Positions 11,914 to 23,584 of a DNA stretch of 64,000 bases are shown piece by piece. Source of the stretch: Limonium bicolor (taxonomy: Eukaryota; Streptophyta; Magnoliopsida; Caryophyllales; Plumbaginaceae); the NCBI GenBank assembly GCA_023374045.1, contig CM041779.1, positions 299,408,167-299,472,166 on the forward strand, in the 5' to 3' direction. The position numbers were made by a program, and so were the translations under genes. Every line of letters starts with the position of its first letter. The first letter of the stretch is position 1. The notes under the pieces were generated by a model. That model had not been told where the DNA came from. It made no database searches and worked only from the letters and a program-made list of their open reading frames with translations.

Positions 11914-12163
11914 GACCGGCCTTAGGACCGGACTTGCAAGGTCGGTCGGGCTCTGTTACAATACCGGGAAATGTTTCTGGAATAGACCGGACATAGGACC
12001 GGACTTGTCAAGTCCGGTCGGGCTTGAATTTTGTACGGATATAAGTCTCTGGAATCGACCGGACATAGGACCGGACTTGTAAGTCCGGTCGGAGTGAATT
12101 TTCCAACGGTAAAAGGGTACTGGAATGGACCGGGCTTGGCAAGTCCGGTCGGTAAGTCCGGTC
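11914..12163. repeat. Tandem array of four GC-rich hairpins (E2 family)
   Basis: Units start at 11914, 11985, 12057 and 12128 (71, 72 and 71 nt apart). Core GACCGGAC...GTCCGGTC pairs across a loop such as ATAGGACCGGACTTGTCAA. The last unit has an extra half repeat. Same period as in the solo LTR, E3, E5 and E4, but a different stem sequence. Confidence 0.85.
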
Positions 12164-13440
12164 GAGCCTAAAAACAAAAAAAAAGAGAAATTTTGAATTC
12201 TAAGAATGGCAATGGGTAATAAGGTATGCCTTTGGTAGGGTAGTAATGATTGAGACCCTAAGAACTTAAGAGATTAAGTTAAGTTAAGTATAAACTTGAA
12301 AGTTTAAGATTAAGTTTGTAAGATTAAGTGTAAGACCTAAGAGGTGTTAGGTGGGGATCATTAAGGAATTAAGTAAGTTAAACAAGTTAAGTAAGTCATA
12401 TTAAGTTAAGTGATTAACAACCTAAAACTGAATGAATGTTTTAGGACTTGGGAGTTTGGACTCCGGAAGAGAGTAAGCAGCCGAACGACCAACGGTGAAC
12501 GGTACAGTTCTCTTGTGACCTGCTTGCTAACGAGGTGTCCCTCGGCTTGTGTGCTATTTGTTTTGTGTGCTCACTAAACAAGATAAAGCATGCAACCGGA
12601 ACATATATATATATTGTATTGTTGTGTGATGTTTGGAAACTAACACAACATACCGTGAGAACTTACTAACCAATGCTTAGTAAGGAATTGAGTGAGACTA
12701 AGGAACGCCCCCTAATGAGGGACGATATGAACCGAAAGAGGTTAACCAACAAACGGGGTCTTGAGATAACTACTAACTGGAACTTGAGTGAGGAAACCCG
12801 GGACCGATCTCCGGTCATGCATGCTAAGGAAAGGGGGTCGGTATCTATAGCAGATTCGACTTCCGATTAAGGACTAGTCCTCGGACTAGTAGCCTTGGGT
12901 CGGTTGACCGGCTCGGCTACATTGGACATCCAGTCCAAGGTAGGTGGCTTTAAGATGGCGTGGGGGGATCAAGCCTACATCCCCAACAATTTAAGAATGT
13001 TGTTTATTGCCGGTAAGTGTCCTGCTGCTGGCTAGGGTTAACCAAGCCCTACAAAAATAAACATCGAATTAAGGGCTAACCTGTTCCCAATGAGAGAACG
13101 GTTGGCATACATAAGGTAAGGTTAAGATAAGTTGCAACCATTCCTTATTAAAGGATGGTTTGTATTATTAAGGCTAAGATAAGCTACATCCACTCCTTAT
13201 TAAAGGGGTGGTTGTTTCTAAGATTAAGATAAGATTAAGATTGAGGTGAGATAAGGATGGACTAAGATTAAGAGGATATATAACTTAAGGAGTTAAACAA
13301 TTAACTCTCTAATTAAGGGAACGCATTTAAGCCGTTCATTGTGTGTGTGAACCTTGATTGTTCATATATGGATTGTTGTTTACAGCATTTACTATTATGT
13401 TGTGCATTTAATCAACCTCCATGCTATCGACAATTAGTCG

Positions 13441-13527
13441 TCGTAGCCACGTTAGCTTGGGGGCCATGAGGGGATCGTACCAGCATTCGTGCTGACCCCC
13501 TTTGGGGGCTGTTTTTACTACACAGGT
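13441..13527 (+). promoter_or_regulatory. LTR-end hairpin, T tract and CAG acceptor-like site (E2)
   Basis: TGACCCCCTTTGGGGGC hairpin followed by TGTTTTTACTACACAG|GT, cut at 13525, about 290 nt before the LTR end. The stem differs from the solo LTR version but still pairs, which suggests selection on structure. Confidence 0.5.
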
Positions 13528-13823
13528 ACATCAGGAAGCGGTCGTCGCAAGCGTAAGAAGAGGATACAGCTGTTAAGGGTTTAGTGTGGCCTACGAGTTG
13601 TGCATGTACACTCGTATGGCAATCTGAGTTAGTAAGATGTATAGGATGTGAGGGGGTTGTAAGAAGGTTATGTAAATGGTTAAGGTTGTTAGACTAATGT
13701 TCGGTATATGTAGTCAGACCGTGGCAAGGTCCTGGATTGTAAAGAATTCCGCTGTGACATGTTTATATATATACTGTTAAGTTGCGAGACCACATTTGGA
13801 TTGAGTTGGGGTGTTACAAAAAG

Positions 13824-13841
13824 TGGTATCAGAGCGTAGTT
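13824..13841 (+). other. E2 primer-binding site with overlapping hairpin
   Basis: TGGTATCAGAGC (13824-13835) lies 5 nt after the LTR. Its last bases form AGAGCGTA-GT-TACGCTCT, a perfect 8-bp stem with a 2-nt loop. Confidence 0.9.
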
Positions 13842-16800
13842 ACGCTCTGAAGACAAGAAATACCGAACTTAGGAGGATATTGAGGCTGAGATTGAGTTAT
13901 GGGTTAAGGGTTGAGAGATAGAGTGTGAGGTGCGTTAGCCAGGACTCCCCGGTGTTTACCGGATATCCATAGTACCTAGGCCCGCCCTCCACATCCCTAA
14001 CCCTAATTATGTGGAACAAACGCCAGAGAGAAGAAAGTCTTCTCTTACTCGGGGAAACCCGATCTGGCAGTTAGCTAACAGTAAGCAATACGAGAAACAA
14101 CTTGTTGTACAGCAGTTATGGAGAACTTGGAGGTTTTTAATGGAGCGCAACAGAGAAACAGGCACTACCTATGGAATTCTATCAATAAGGGAACGGAAAT
14201 TACCGGCAACATGGGTCGACATGCTACGCAGTCGAAATAACCCGCGATACCAATGGTAAGGAAAGCACTACGCGTGCAATAGATAAGGAAATGATAAGAG
14301 GCATGAGTACCGGACAGCGGTCCGAGTGAGCATAACAGTGGGATAATACAAAGCATGAGGATTGAGATTACTGGAAAGTCCAGTTAGAAACGGGAAACTC
14401 CAAACCCCATACAATGAGGAAGGTTACAAAACCTGGCCAACATAATGCGGATGACGATAGGAACTCATACAAGTTGTATACCGGAATAGGACTACAATGT
14501 AGTGCCTAAAGGAAAAAAACCGTTGCCTAGTAACCACAACAAAACGTGTGGAGACAGGAGGGAGGATTAAGACATAAGAAAATGTTAAGGGGTTCCCTCA
14601 GAAAGAGGAACGCCCTGATAAATGACAGTACTGTCAAACAACAAGGAAACTGCCGGATGGACGGTTATCCAAAATAAGAGATTATCGAAGGAGTCCCGAG
14701 GACTACCAATTACATGGAAATTAGAAGGAAGTGTCACTACCGATGTACCTTGTACCAACAACCCATCCTACATGGCGCACTTGCCATAGCAAGTGCTACC
14801 ACGGTTAAGCCACTCGAAAAGCCATCAAGGCGAAATAGGAGGACGCTACAGTTGAAACGCATATTAATACTGGATGGTAAACCCATATGAACAAAAAAAA
14901 ATATATATAGGATCTTGGAAGGGCCTGACGGCCTAACCATGATGAGATGAACCGACACATCAGCCAGCAGGGAGCTGAGCTTGGACATAATACTAAACCA
15001 TATAAATATTAGCAACGGTACAACCCACTACAACAACAACCGACAGTACGGTAAGAACACCAACCTCAAACTCCACGAGGAAAACCTAAGAGATCACTCG
15101 GAAATGCGAGCAAAAACACTATATAAGCAATGATATACAAGGGATGTGTTGTAAGATGCCATTGAGACCGTTAAAACTTGCAGATAACAACATTCTTCAA
15201 TGAAGATGTTGGAAAACCCAGAAAACAAGGATAAAAGAAATAAACGTAAGCTATAACCTACTAAGGATTAAAGTCGTACAACCCTGGAAAAAGGAAAGCT
15301 CAGAGGACTACCCCCACAGAGTGGGCATAGTCGAGCCGAACAAACTGATGAATGACAGCTAGTACTGTTCGTCTAACTCATTAACACCCAAGTATGATTG
15401 ATCATCAAAGGGTGGCGTAATCAACAGAGGTTGAACGAAGCGTTGAGATGGAAGTATAAGACGACAGGATGATATCCAACTTGGACACGTAAGACAAACG
15501 CCTAATACGGGCCTAACCTTGACTATTAAAAGACAGAAGTCTAGTAGAATGACAGCATTGTCAAAGACATTAAGTAACCTCAGATCACCTGAACAACTTC
15601 CCTAGCAGGAAGCAGGATGCAGCAACTTATCATGTAACCCGATACTACATTTAGTATGTAAATTAACGGTGGATAGTGCTCAAAGAACCAGAATCTTGTA
15701 GGGATGACCTGCAGATGAGTAAGAGTACAAATGATGAACTGAGACATTAAGCATTAAGAGCCTACGAGCCAAGGATGTTAACCACATCAGAGCCCGAGGC
15801 GCAGTAAGTTATAAGAGAGCTTGTTTAAGCCACGAAGGGACTACAATTTGTAGATATGAACGGTTACTAAACCTATAACTTAGATTGGGGAGGAACATTA
15901 CCAAGAAAGGGTACCAATGAGAAAATTGAGATAATGCTAAGGATAGGAGCGGAGAACGAACCATGCCTTTAGGGTGGGGATACCTCTCCTTGTTGTGAGG
16001 CCATGAGTGGGAATGAACCCCTCAAAAGGGCTTTCACATATTAGAGATAAAATACACTTTATTTAGAAAATGGGAACTATGAACCTTGAGATTACCTTAG
16101 AACATACCTGATACACTTGAGTATAAGTAAGGTTGCACAGATATACCCCATACCCAACACCCAGGACGTAAGAATTAGTAATGGTCAGAGATAAACATTG
16201 TGACTGCACATTGTGGCACGTTAATTGATCGATGCTCAGAAGAGCCTGTGATTCAGTGGATAATTTCTTCAGTAACCAATTAAATCACATGGTAGATAAC
16301 ATCACTAAGGATGAGAGAAAGTGAAAGAAATTAGCTTACTTACGAATCTGAGATTGGAGCATAACATCTTCATATCAAGAGTCAACTATTTTACAACACG
16401 TACGACAACCGCCAATACCGGAATGAAAGAACTCCCAGTGTGTTTACACCAAGAAGGGGTTGGGTATAAGTTAAGACATTAGAATAAGTGAGTAAGAGGT
16501 TGCACCATTAATGGGCAACATGGTAAAGGCCAACTACCACGGTAGTAGTGATCGTGAGTACAATAGTTAGATAAGTGGATTAAGTCATGGTGCGCAGTAA
16601 GGCGACCATTATGTATGAGCCGTCAAATACTGACACTGAGGCAATTAGATTTATGAGTTAAGATTAGTATAAGTAAGAAAATAAGATGATAGACGAACTG
16701 AGCGTTGATGCCAGCAGTCTGGACCTGGTTAGGTAAGATTTCGCAGGAAGCACACTACCCATTCCTTAAGGAACTGGAAGTGCTTTCCTAATAGAATGAA

Positions 16801-17738
16801 AATGAGAAAGAAGATAAGAGGCTCTATGGAAAGAGACCTAAGCTACTAAGAAATAGAATCAATACGGAATACAGAAAGGAGCTGGAGCATACCATACCCA
16901 AGAACGCAGTAAATGGATTTTCCTTGATTAACATCAAGAAGAACAATGAATGTTATTATGGAACGATGAAAGAGGAGATCGACAACAGAATACTTCATAA
17001 TTAGCGATAGCTAAACGTGTGACGGACACTATGAGTTTACTAAAACAAGACGTGGGACGACTGCACCCCACAGGGGCTTGCAGGCCTGACACGCTCATTT
17101 ATGAGTTAGTTGGGTAAGTAGTAATGTACCAGTAAGGTACCCCATGCATGTGAACGAGTGGTGTCAGGAACACGGGAAGTAGTCGACTCCGTACCACCGA
17201 CAACGACGTAAGATCAGACAAGAGCAGCTACTACCACAAACAGTCGAAGAGAACAATTCAGTCGAACCAGCAACACAGAGGAACCAGAGAACAAATAATT
17301 AAGGACTATGAAGTGCGAGAAGCACGGATTGTTAAGTACAGACATTGGACATGTCTTAAGATGTAAGAGGTTAAGACTGTAAAGCGCGATATGCACTAAA
17401 CAGTAGTTTCAGACTAAGAATCATCCTCAGACCAAAGGTCATTTGGGGAGAACAATTTAGACATTCGAGAAAATACTAAGAGTATGAGCATAAAATCTCC
17501 AAGGAGAATAGATAGACGAGTTACAACTCATTAAGGCCGTGTATATAAAGATAACATGTGTCCTTTAAGAGACCAATATTCCTAAACTGTAAGGAGGTAG
17601 AAGGATATACCACACTATGAACGATTAGAAAAGCAGTTAAGCCTAAGATTATCAGAGTCGCGCAGCGGAAGCTAGCAGACCACTACGTTTCAGATTAGAC
17701 CAAACCAAGTTAAGGAAACAGTATAAGTACCGTTAAGA

Positions 17739-17897
17739 ATCCTCGATACAGAGACTAAGTCATTTCTGATCGAATTATAAGAAAGATAGATGACGTGGAA
17801 GCTAGAATGCGTGGTGAGAATTAGACATCTTGAACTTATGTTCAAAGATCATGTAATGTTGATTACGTGGGCGTAATCCATTTTAAGGGGGGTAGAG
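17739..17897 (+). pseudogene. Chromodomain remnant and pol end in E2
   Basis: A reading beginning ILDTE, the typical start of the C-terminal region of Tekay-type pol, is followed within about 40 nt by stops and shifts. Further on, fragments resembling VEARMRGEN and GVI(PF) are legible in different frames. It ends in a polypurine-like TTTTAAGGGGGGTAGAG copy (17881-17897). The matching E1 remnant is better preserved. Assignment is moderate because frameshifts are frequent. Confidence 0.5.
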
Positions 17898-18423
17898 CGA
17901 AAACCGCTTAGCGTATGTTTGTGTACTGAGTACATAAACTACGGTGTGCATAGCACAAATAATTTGAGAATATGTTTTACATAAACACTTTGAGATAAAT
18001 CATGGTTATTGCACACAGAAGATGTGAATACCATACATATTAAGTACTTATCTTGTTAACTCCGGTGTGAGTACAAGTTAAGAGAATTAAGGAAGATGAT
18101 TAAGGAGACTTAAGAAATAAGAATATATGAGGTATGAGTCGATATGAGACTATGTGTGAGATAAGAATAAGATAACACTATGAGATATTATTTGATATGA
18201 GCATGAGTTAGGATATAGTAATGCTATGTGGTATGAGACAGTGGAAGTTGGTATGAGACTGATATAGAATTTAGTAGGAATTTAAGTCTTGAGGTAATTA
18301 CTAAGAAATGAGTTGGGAATGCTTGATGGAATGAGTTCACACTTTGGAGATGTATTGATTATGATTAGAAGAACTAAAAAGATAGAAAATTGGACATGAG
18401 TGAATTATTTGGATGTTTGAAAA

Positions 18424-18570
18424 TGACGTGGGAGGTGGAACTTGATTTTCTAGGGATCAAGGGAAACCGAACACAAATTGGGGTGGAAGGATAGTTCTAC
18501 ACTGATGCTGATCACATCAGGGTTGGAAGATTCCTGAAACTCCCTACCAGTGGTCACAATTAAATCACAC
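18424..18570 (+). other. Conserved block upstream of E2 3' LTR
   Basis: Second copy of the GACGTGGGAGGTGGAACTTG block, about 490-630 nt before the 3' LTR. Close match to the E5 copy, which lies at a similar place. Confidence 0.7.
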
Positions 18571-19040
18571 TAAGGATAGAGACCTTGGGATAAAAATGAA
18601 ATTGGAGTTGCTTGTATTTTTAATTAGAGGAATTATTCCTCACATGACCTCGTAAAAAGGATTACCTTTTTACTGAGTCTCGCCCATGAAGTCGAGGACG
18701 CACGAGCCTTTGTCTTCGGACCGGTGACATGGGGAGAGCAGCGTGTTTTGTATTCTAGCCCATGGTGACGAGGACGAATGAGCCATTGTCTACGGACCGG
18801 TGACATGGGAGAATACGTTGGAAGTTATATGAATGTTTTAATCATCAAAAAGGAACAAAAGGACTTTTGAGTGCTACACATGCTTAAGCATGTTGTGTGA
18901 TATTTAAGTATAAGAATATGGCGGATCTAATGATCCAACGAGATTAAGTATACATAAGTATGATCTATATGATCTAAGGAATGAGGTAAGACATGTATTC
19001 TAATAAGATAGGATGCATGAGAACTTCGGGGACAAAGTTC

Positions 19041-19057
19041 TTTTAAGGGGGGTAGAT
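19041..19057 (+). other. E2 polypurine tract
   Basis: TTTTAAGGGGGGTAGAT immediately before the 3' LTR, preceded by GGGGACAAAGTTC. Primer for plus-strand synthesis in LTR elements. Confidence 0.9.
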
Positions 19058-22000
19058 TGAAATACCCCAAACCTAAGTATGTTAAGTAAACATCAAATCA
19101 TGATGTAGTAGGGCTAAAATATGCCTTAGAAAGATTGGTAGACAATTTAAACCAAGGAAAACACAAGAAAGTGCCTTAAAGGCAATCAGGGCAAAAACGT
19201 GCTCTAAGCTTGGAGAGACTTGGGTGAGTACCCAAATATCATGATAAGACCTTAGTAATATTCTAATGGTCATTTTAAATCAATTAGCAAAGAAAACCAA
19301 GCTTGAAAACAAGTTAAAACACAAAATGTGCTTTAAGAAGTCTTAAAGCACATTTTTGAGAAATTGTCTTAGAATTGAGTTTTGAGTGGCTAAATGTCCA
19401 TCATTACTCTTTAATCAACATGTGTACTAATTAGTATCACATTAGGAGGTCTAAATCAATGGGAAATCAAAAATTTCAGAAATATGTGCACTGATTAGTG
19501 AATAGTGCCAAATAGTGACTAGTTTAAGTTTTAATCAACTTAAGCTAATTAGTTGGTCAACAAAGACCATGTTAGCCTTATTTAAGAGGGTGGCCGGTTT
19601 TTATGTGGGGAGTCACCACATGAGTCATCAAATGAGAAAGGAAAAGAAGAGATAAGTAAAGAAGTTACTATTTGCTTTAATAAAGCAAATATCTTATATT
19701 AGCTCACTTCTCTCCTTTATTCTCCATTTCTCTCCTTCACCCACGGTTTCTTCTTCTTCTCTCTGTTCTAAAACCGAGAGTGTTGCTTCCCCATGGTTCT
19801 CCATCTTCAATCACTTACCAAATACACAATATTGCTCCAAATCAAAAACTAAACACATATTATTCTTAGTTAGGTCAAGACCTATCTTTCTATCTTTTCA
19901 AATCTTTCAAAGCTCCATTTTGGTGCCATGAGAAAACTCCATTGATGGAGGAAAATCAAGTTTGAAGAGCTCATTAGCTTCTCCATTCTCTTAAGGTAAA
20001 GAAAATGTAAGAAAAACCATGTTTCCATCATTTTCTATACATGGCCGAAAATTCTTTCTCATGGGGCTATGTTTTTATGCCTTGTTCTAGCTTGATTTAT
20101 TCACCAAGGACTAGTGGAGGTCCATTTATTCAATGCCAAAGTCTACCTTGAGACTTCAAAGGTAATCATCCACTTTTATGCCTTAGAACACATTTCTAAC
20201 CTAGGTTTTTATTCCTTGAGGTTAGTGCATTGTTTAGTACTCATATGAGTCCTTACATATTGATTAGAACATTGGCAAAAGGAATTTAAGTGGTGGCCGA
20301 GATCTATGCAAGAAGAAGGCCTAAGGAGGAGATTAAGATAAGCTTGAGAAAACAAGGTAAAATGCTTACCTAATGGTGGTTTAAGATTAAGGAATGAGTT
20401 TTAGATAAATACCAATGTGGCTTAAAGCTTACATTGTGTATTGGGATATATAACCTAAGAAAAAGAACTTAAACAAGCTTATGAACTTGTAATTAAGGAG
20501 CTAATGAGAATGAGTTAGTAATATAAGTTTAAGGTGGATTTTAAGAGCATTATAACTACTATGAGATTGATGAGTGTATTTGCAGGTTGAAAGCTTATAT
20601 ATGTGGGAAATTCAGTGTTTAAGTTTAAGTCATTTAAGGGCCTAAGAGCCATGTCATTTAAGAGCCTTAGTGCTATGCAATTTAAGATTATTGCAATATA
20701 TTGAGTTTGTTGTGAATGAGTTGGTTTGGGTGATGAGATATGATGAGAAAGAACTTGAGGTGTGTGAGATGGTTAAATGAGGAAAAATAATGTGTTTGGG
20801 CATGCTATGATGCTAGAGGTGCTATGGCAAAATTTGAGTAGAAAATAAGTGTTTAGGCGATGGTGGTGAACTAATATGACCTAGGATTTACTAGGAATCA
20901 TTATAAGGAATTTGAGTGGAGATTAGTTAATTAAGGAGTCCTTGAGGTTTAGGATGACCTAGAGATGTCTAGGAGGAGTTAGAGGAATGGTGAGTGTTTT
21001 GAGCACACCAAAATCATGAGATGAGGAATATAAGAAGTGTGCATAAGATTAAGGAGAAGGTGTAATGATTAAGGTGATTTGAATATGTTCTAAGGGGAAT
21101 TAATGACTAAGGAAGTACTAGGAAGTTTTAGAGGTGGTCTTGATGAAAAAGGGGTGAGATAAAGTGTGGTAATGAGTTATAATGATTTAGGCATTTCCTT
21201 GGAGGATTTAAGAATCAAGAGAAGGTAATTGAGCATGTAGGACTTAGGCAAATGTTGGTAACTAACTAGCAAGGAAATAAGGTGTTGGAGGATGGAAGCT
21301 TAAGCTTAGGAAGGAACTTTAAGTAAAGGCATAAAAAGAGTTTTAGATAGTGAGAGATGCTTGGGAGATGATGTTATAGTGGTGAAGAGAACATTTGGCA
21401 TAGTGGTTACACTAGGTATGAACCACCACCTAGAAACCTAGAGGAAACATTACAAGTGTTAGCATTATTACAAGGAAAATGCATAATGACTAAGGTGGAT
21501 CTTGGTGGATGATTTAAGGTATTTAAAGGAGGGCTTAAGGTGTATTTGAGGTGCCCAAATGAGGTTATAACATATTAGAATATATGAGGAGAAGTTTGGA
21601 GTTGAAAGAGAATTTAGAAACAAGTTTCTAGAGCCGACCGGCCTTAGGACCGGACTTGCAAGGTCGGTCGGGCTCTGTTACAATACCGGGAAATGTTTCT
21701 GGAATAGACCGGACATAGGACCGGACTTGTCAAGTCCGGTCGGGCTTGAATTTTGTACGGATATAAGTCTCTGGAATCGACCGGACATAGGACCGGACTT
21801 GTAAGTCCGGTCGGAGTGAATTTTCCAACGGTAAAAGGGTACTGGAATGGACCGGACTTGGCAAGTCCGGTCGGTAAGTCCGGTCGAGCCTAAAAAAAAA
21901 AAAAAAAGAGAAATTTTGAATTCTAAGAATGGCAATGGGTAATAAGGTATGCCTTTGGTAGGGTAGTAATGATTGAGACCCTAAGAACTTAAGAGATTAA

Positions 22001-23544
22001 GTTAAGTTAAGTATAAACTTGAAAGTTTAAGATTAAGTTTGTAAGATTAAGTGTAAGACCTAAGAGGTGTTAGGTGGGGATCATTAAGGAATTAAGTAAG
22101 TTAAACAAGTTAAGTAAGTCATATTAAGTTAAGTGATTAACAACCTAAAACTGAATGAATGTTTTAGGACTTGGGAGTTTGGACTCCGGAAGAGAGTAAG
22201 CAGCCGAACGACCAACGGTGAACGGTACAGTTCTCTTGTGACCTGCTTGCTAACGAGGTGTCCCTCGGCTTGTGTGCTATTTGTTTTGTGTGCTCACTAA
22301 ACAAGATAAAGCATGCAACCGGAACATATTATATATATTGTATTGTTGTGTGATGTTTGGAAACTAACACAACATACCGTGAGAACTTACTAACCAATGC
22401 TTAGTAAGGAATTGAGTGAGACTAAGGAACGCCCCCTAATGAGGGACGATATGAACCGAAAGAGGTTAACCAACAAACGGGGTCTTGAGATAACTACTAA
22501 CTGGAACTTGAGTGAGGAAACCCGGGACCGATCTCCGGTCATGCATGCTAAGGAAAGGGGGTCGGTATCTATAGCAGATTCGACTTCCGATTAAGGACTA
22601 GTCCTCGGACTAGTAGCCTTGGGTCGGTTGACCGGCTCGGCTACATTGGACATCCAGTCCAAGGTAGGTGGCTTTAAGATGGCGTGGGGGGATCAAGCCT
22701 ACATCCCCAACAATTTAAGAATGTTGTTTATTGCCGGTAAGTGTCCTGCTGCTGGCTAGGGTTAACCAAGCCCTACAAAAATAAACATCGAATTAAGGGC
22801 TAACCTGTTCCCAATGAGAGAACGGTTGGCATACATAAGGTAAGGTTAAGATAAGTTGCAACCATTCCTTATTAAAGGATGGTTTGTATTATTAAGGCTA
22901 AGATAAGCTACATCCACTCCTTATTAAAGGGGTGGTGTTTCTAAGATTAAGATAAGATTAAGATTGAGGTGAGATAAGGATGGACTAAGATTAAGAGGAT
23001 ATATAACTTAAGGAGTTAAACAATTAACTCTCTAATTAAGGGAACGCATTTAAGCCGTTCATTGTGTGTGTGAACCTTGATTGTTCATATATGGATTGTT
23101 GTTTACAGCATTTACTATTATGTTGTGCATTTAATCAACCTCCATGCTATCGACAATTAGTCGTCGTAGCCACGTTAGCTTGGGGGCCATGAGGGGATCG
23201 TACCAGCATTCGTGCTGACCCCCTTTGGGGGCTGTTTTTACTACACAGGTACATCAGGAAGCGGTCGTCGCAAGCGTAAGAAGAGGATACAGCTGATAAG
23301 GGTTTAGTGTGGCCTACGAGTTGTGCATGTACACTCGTATGGCAATCTGAGTTAGTAAGATGTATAGGATGTGAGAGGGTTGTAAGAAGGTTATGTAAAT
23401 GGTTAAGGTTGTTAGACTAATGTTCGGTATATTCTGTAGTCAGACCGTGGCAAGGTCCTGGATTGTAAAGAATTCCGCTGTGACATGTTTATATATATAC
23501 TGTTAAGTTGCGAGACCACATTTGGATTGAGTTGGGGTGTTACA
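19058..23544 (+). mobile_element. E2 3' LTR, complete, 4487 bp
   Basis: Starts TGAAATACCCCAAACC and ends GGGGTGTTACA. Near identical to the 5' LTR, with the same donor ladder, hairpin array and acceptor-like site. Differences include indels near 19466, 19845, 20080 and 23430. It is the best representative of this LTR family in the window. Confidence 0.95.
21636..21885. repeat. Hairpin array in E2 3' LTR
   Basis: Same four-unit array as at 11914-12163. One substitution in the last unit restores a GACCGGAC stem that is GACCGGGC in the 5' copy. Confidence 0.85.
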
Positions 23545-23584
23545 TCCTCAATAGGATCGAGATGGAAAACCACAAGTACCACTA
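23545..23584. repeat. 40-bp direct repeat flanking E2, right copy
   Basis: Exact copy of 9313-9352, starting directly at the E2 LTR end and running into the E1 interior. Confidence 0.9.

Larger units (their letters stand above)
9353..13818 (+). mobile_element. E2 5' LTR (5'-truncated)
   Basis: Matches the 3' LTR from its position 13 or 14 onward; the canonical TGAAATACCCC start is missing here. It ends GGGGTGTTACA. A CT-rich promoter-like tract (TTCTTCTTCTCTCTG near 10030) precedes the donor ladder. Small open frames in this LTR recur in the other LTR only because the two LTRs are near identical. Confidence 0.92.
13842..19040 (+). pseudogene. E2 internal region (decayed gag-pol, 3' UTR)
   Basis: About 5.2 kb with no frame longer than about 90 codons. 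Landmarks shared with E5 and E1 are: the GCGCACTTGCC...GCAAGTGCTA motif (about 14770), an AACAGAGGTTGAACGAA block (about 15420), a GTGGGGATACCTCTCC block (about 15975, also in the TRIM LTR), a CTGCACCCCACAGGGGCTTG block (about 17060), the chromodomain remnant (17739-17897), and the conserved block (from 18424). In E5 the order of these blocks differs. The region 18580-19030 is non-coding 3' UTR with a repeated GACGAGGACG(A/C)A..GAGCC phrase. No intact RT, RNase H or integrase motif is readable by eye. Confidence 0.75.
9353..23544 (+). mobile_element. E2: Tekay-like LTR retrotransposon, recent, non-coding interior
   Basis: Two LTRs of about 4.47 and 4.49 kb flank a 5.24-kb interior with a Met-type PBS, chromodomain remnant and polypurine tract. 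I counted about a dozen LTR differences by eye, mostly small indels, so insertion is recent. The interior size matches a normal gag-pol region, but it is riddled with stops. It therefore probably depends on an autonomous relative for its proteins. It lies inside the E1 interior, and the 5' LTR lacks its first 12-13 bp. Confidence 0.92.

Noticed and set aside
12673..12870. 65-codon frame, repeated at 22397-22594
   Set aside because: Hydrophilic chance frame in the E2 LTRs; LTR duplication explains the repeat.
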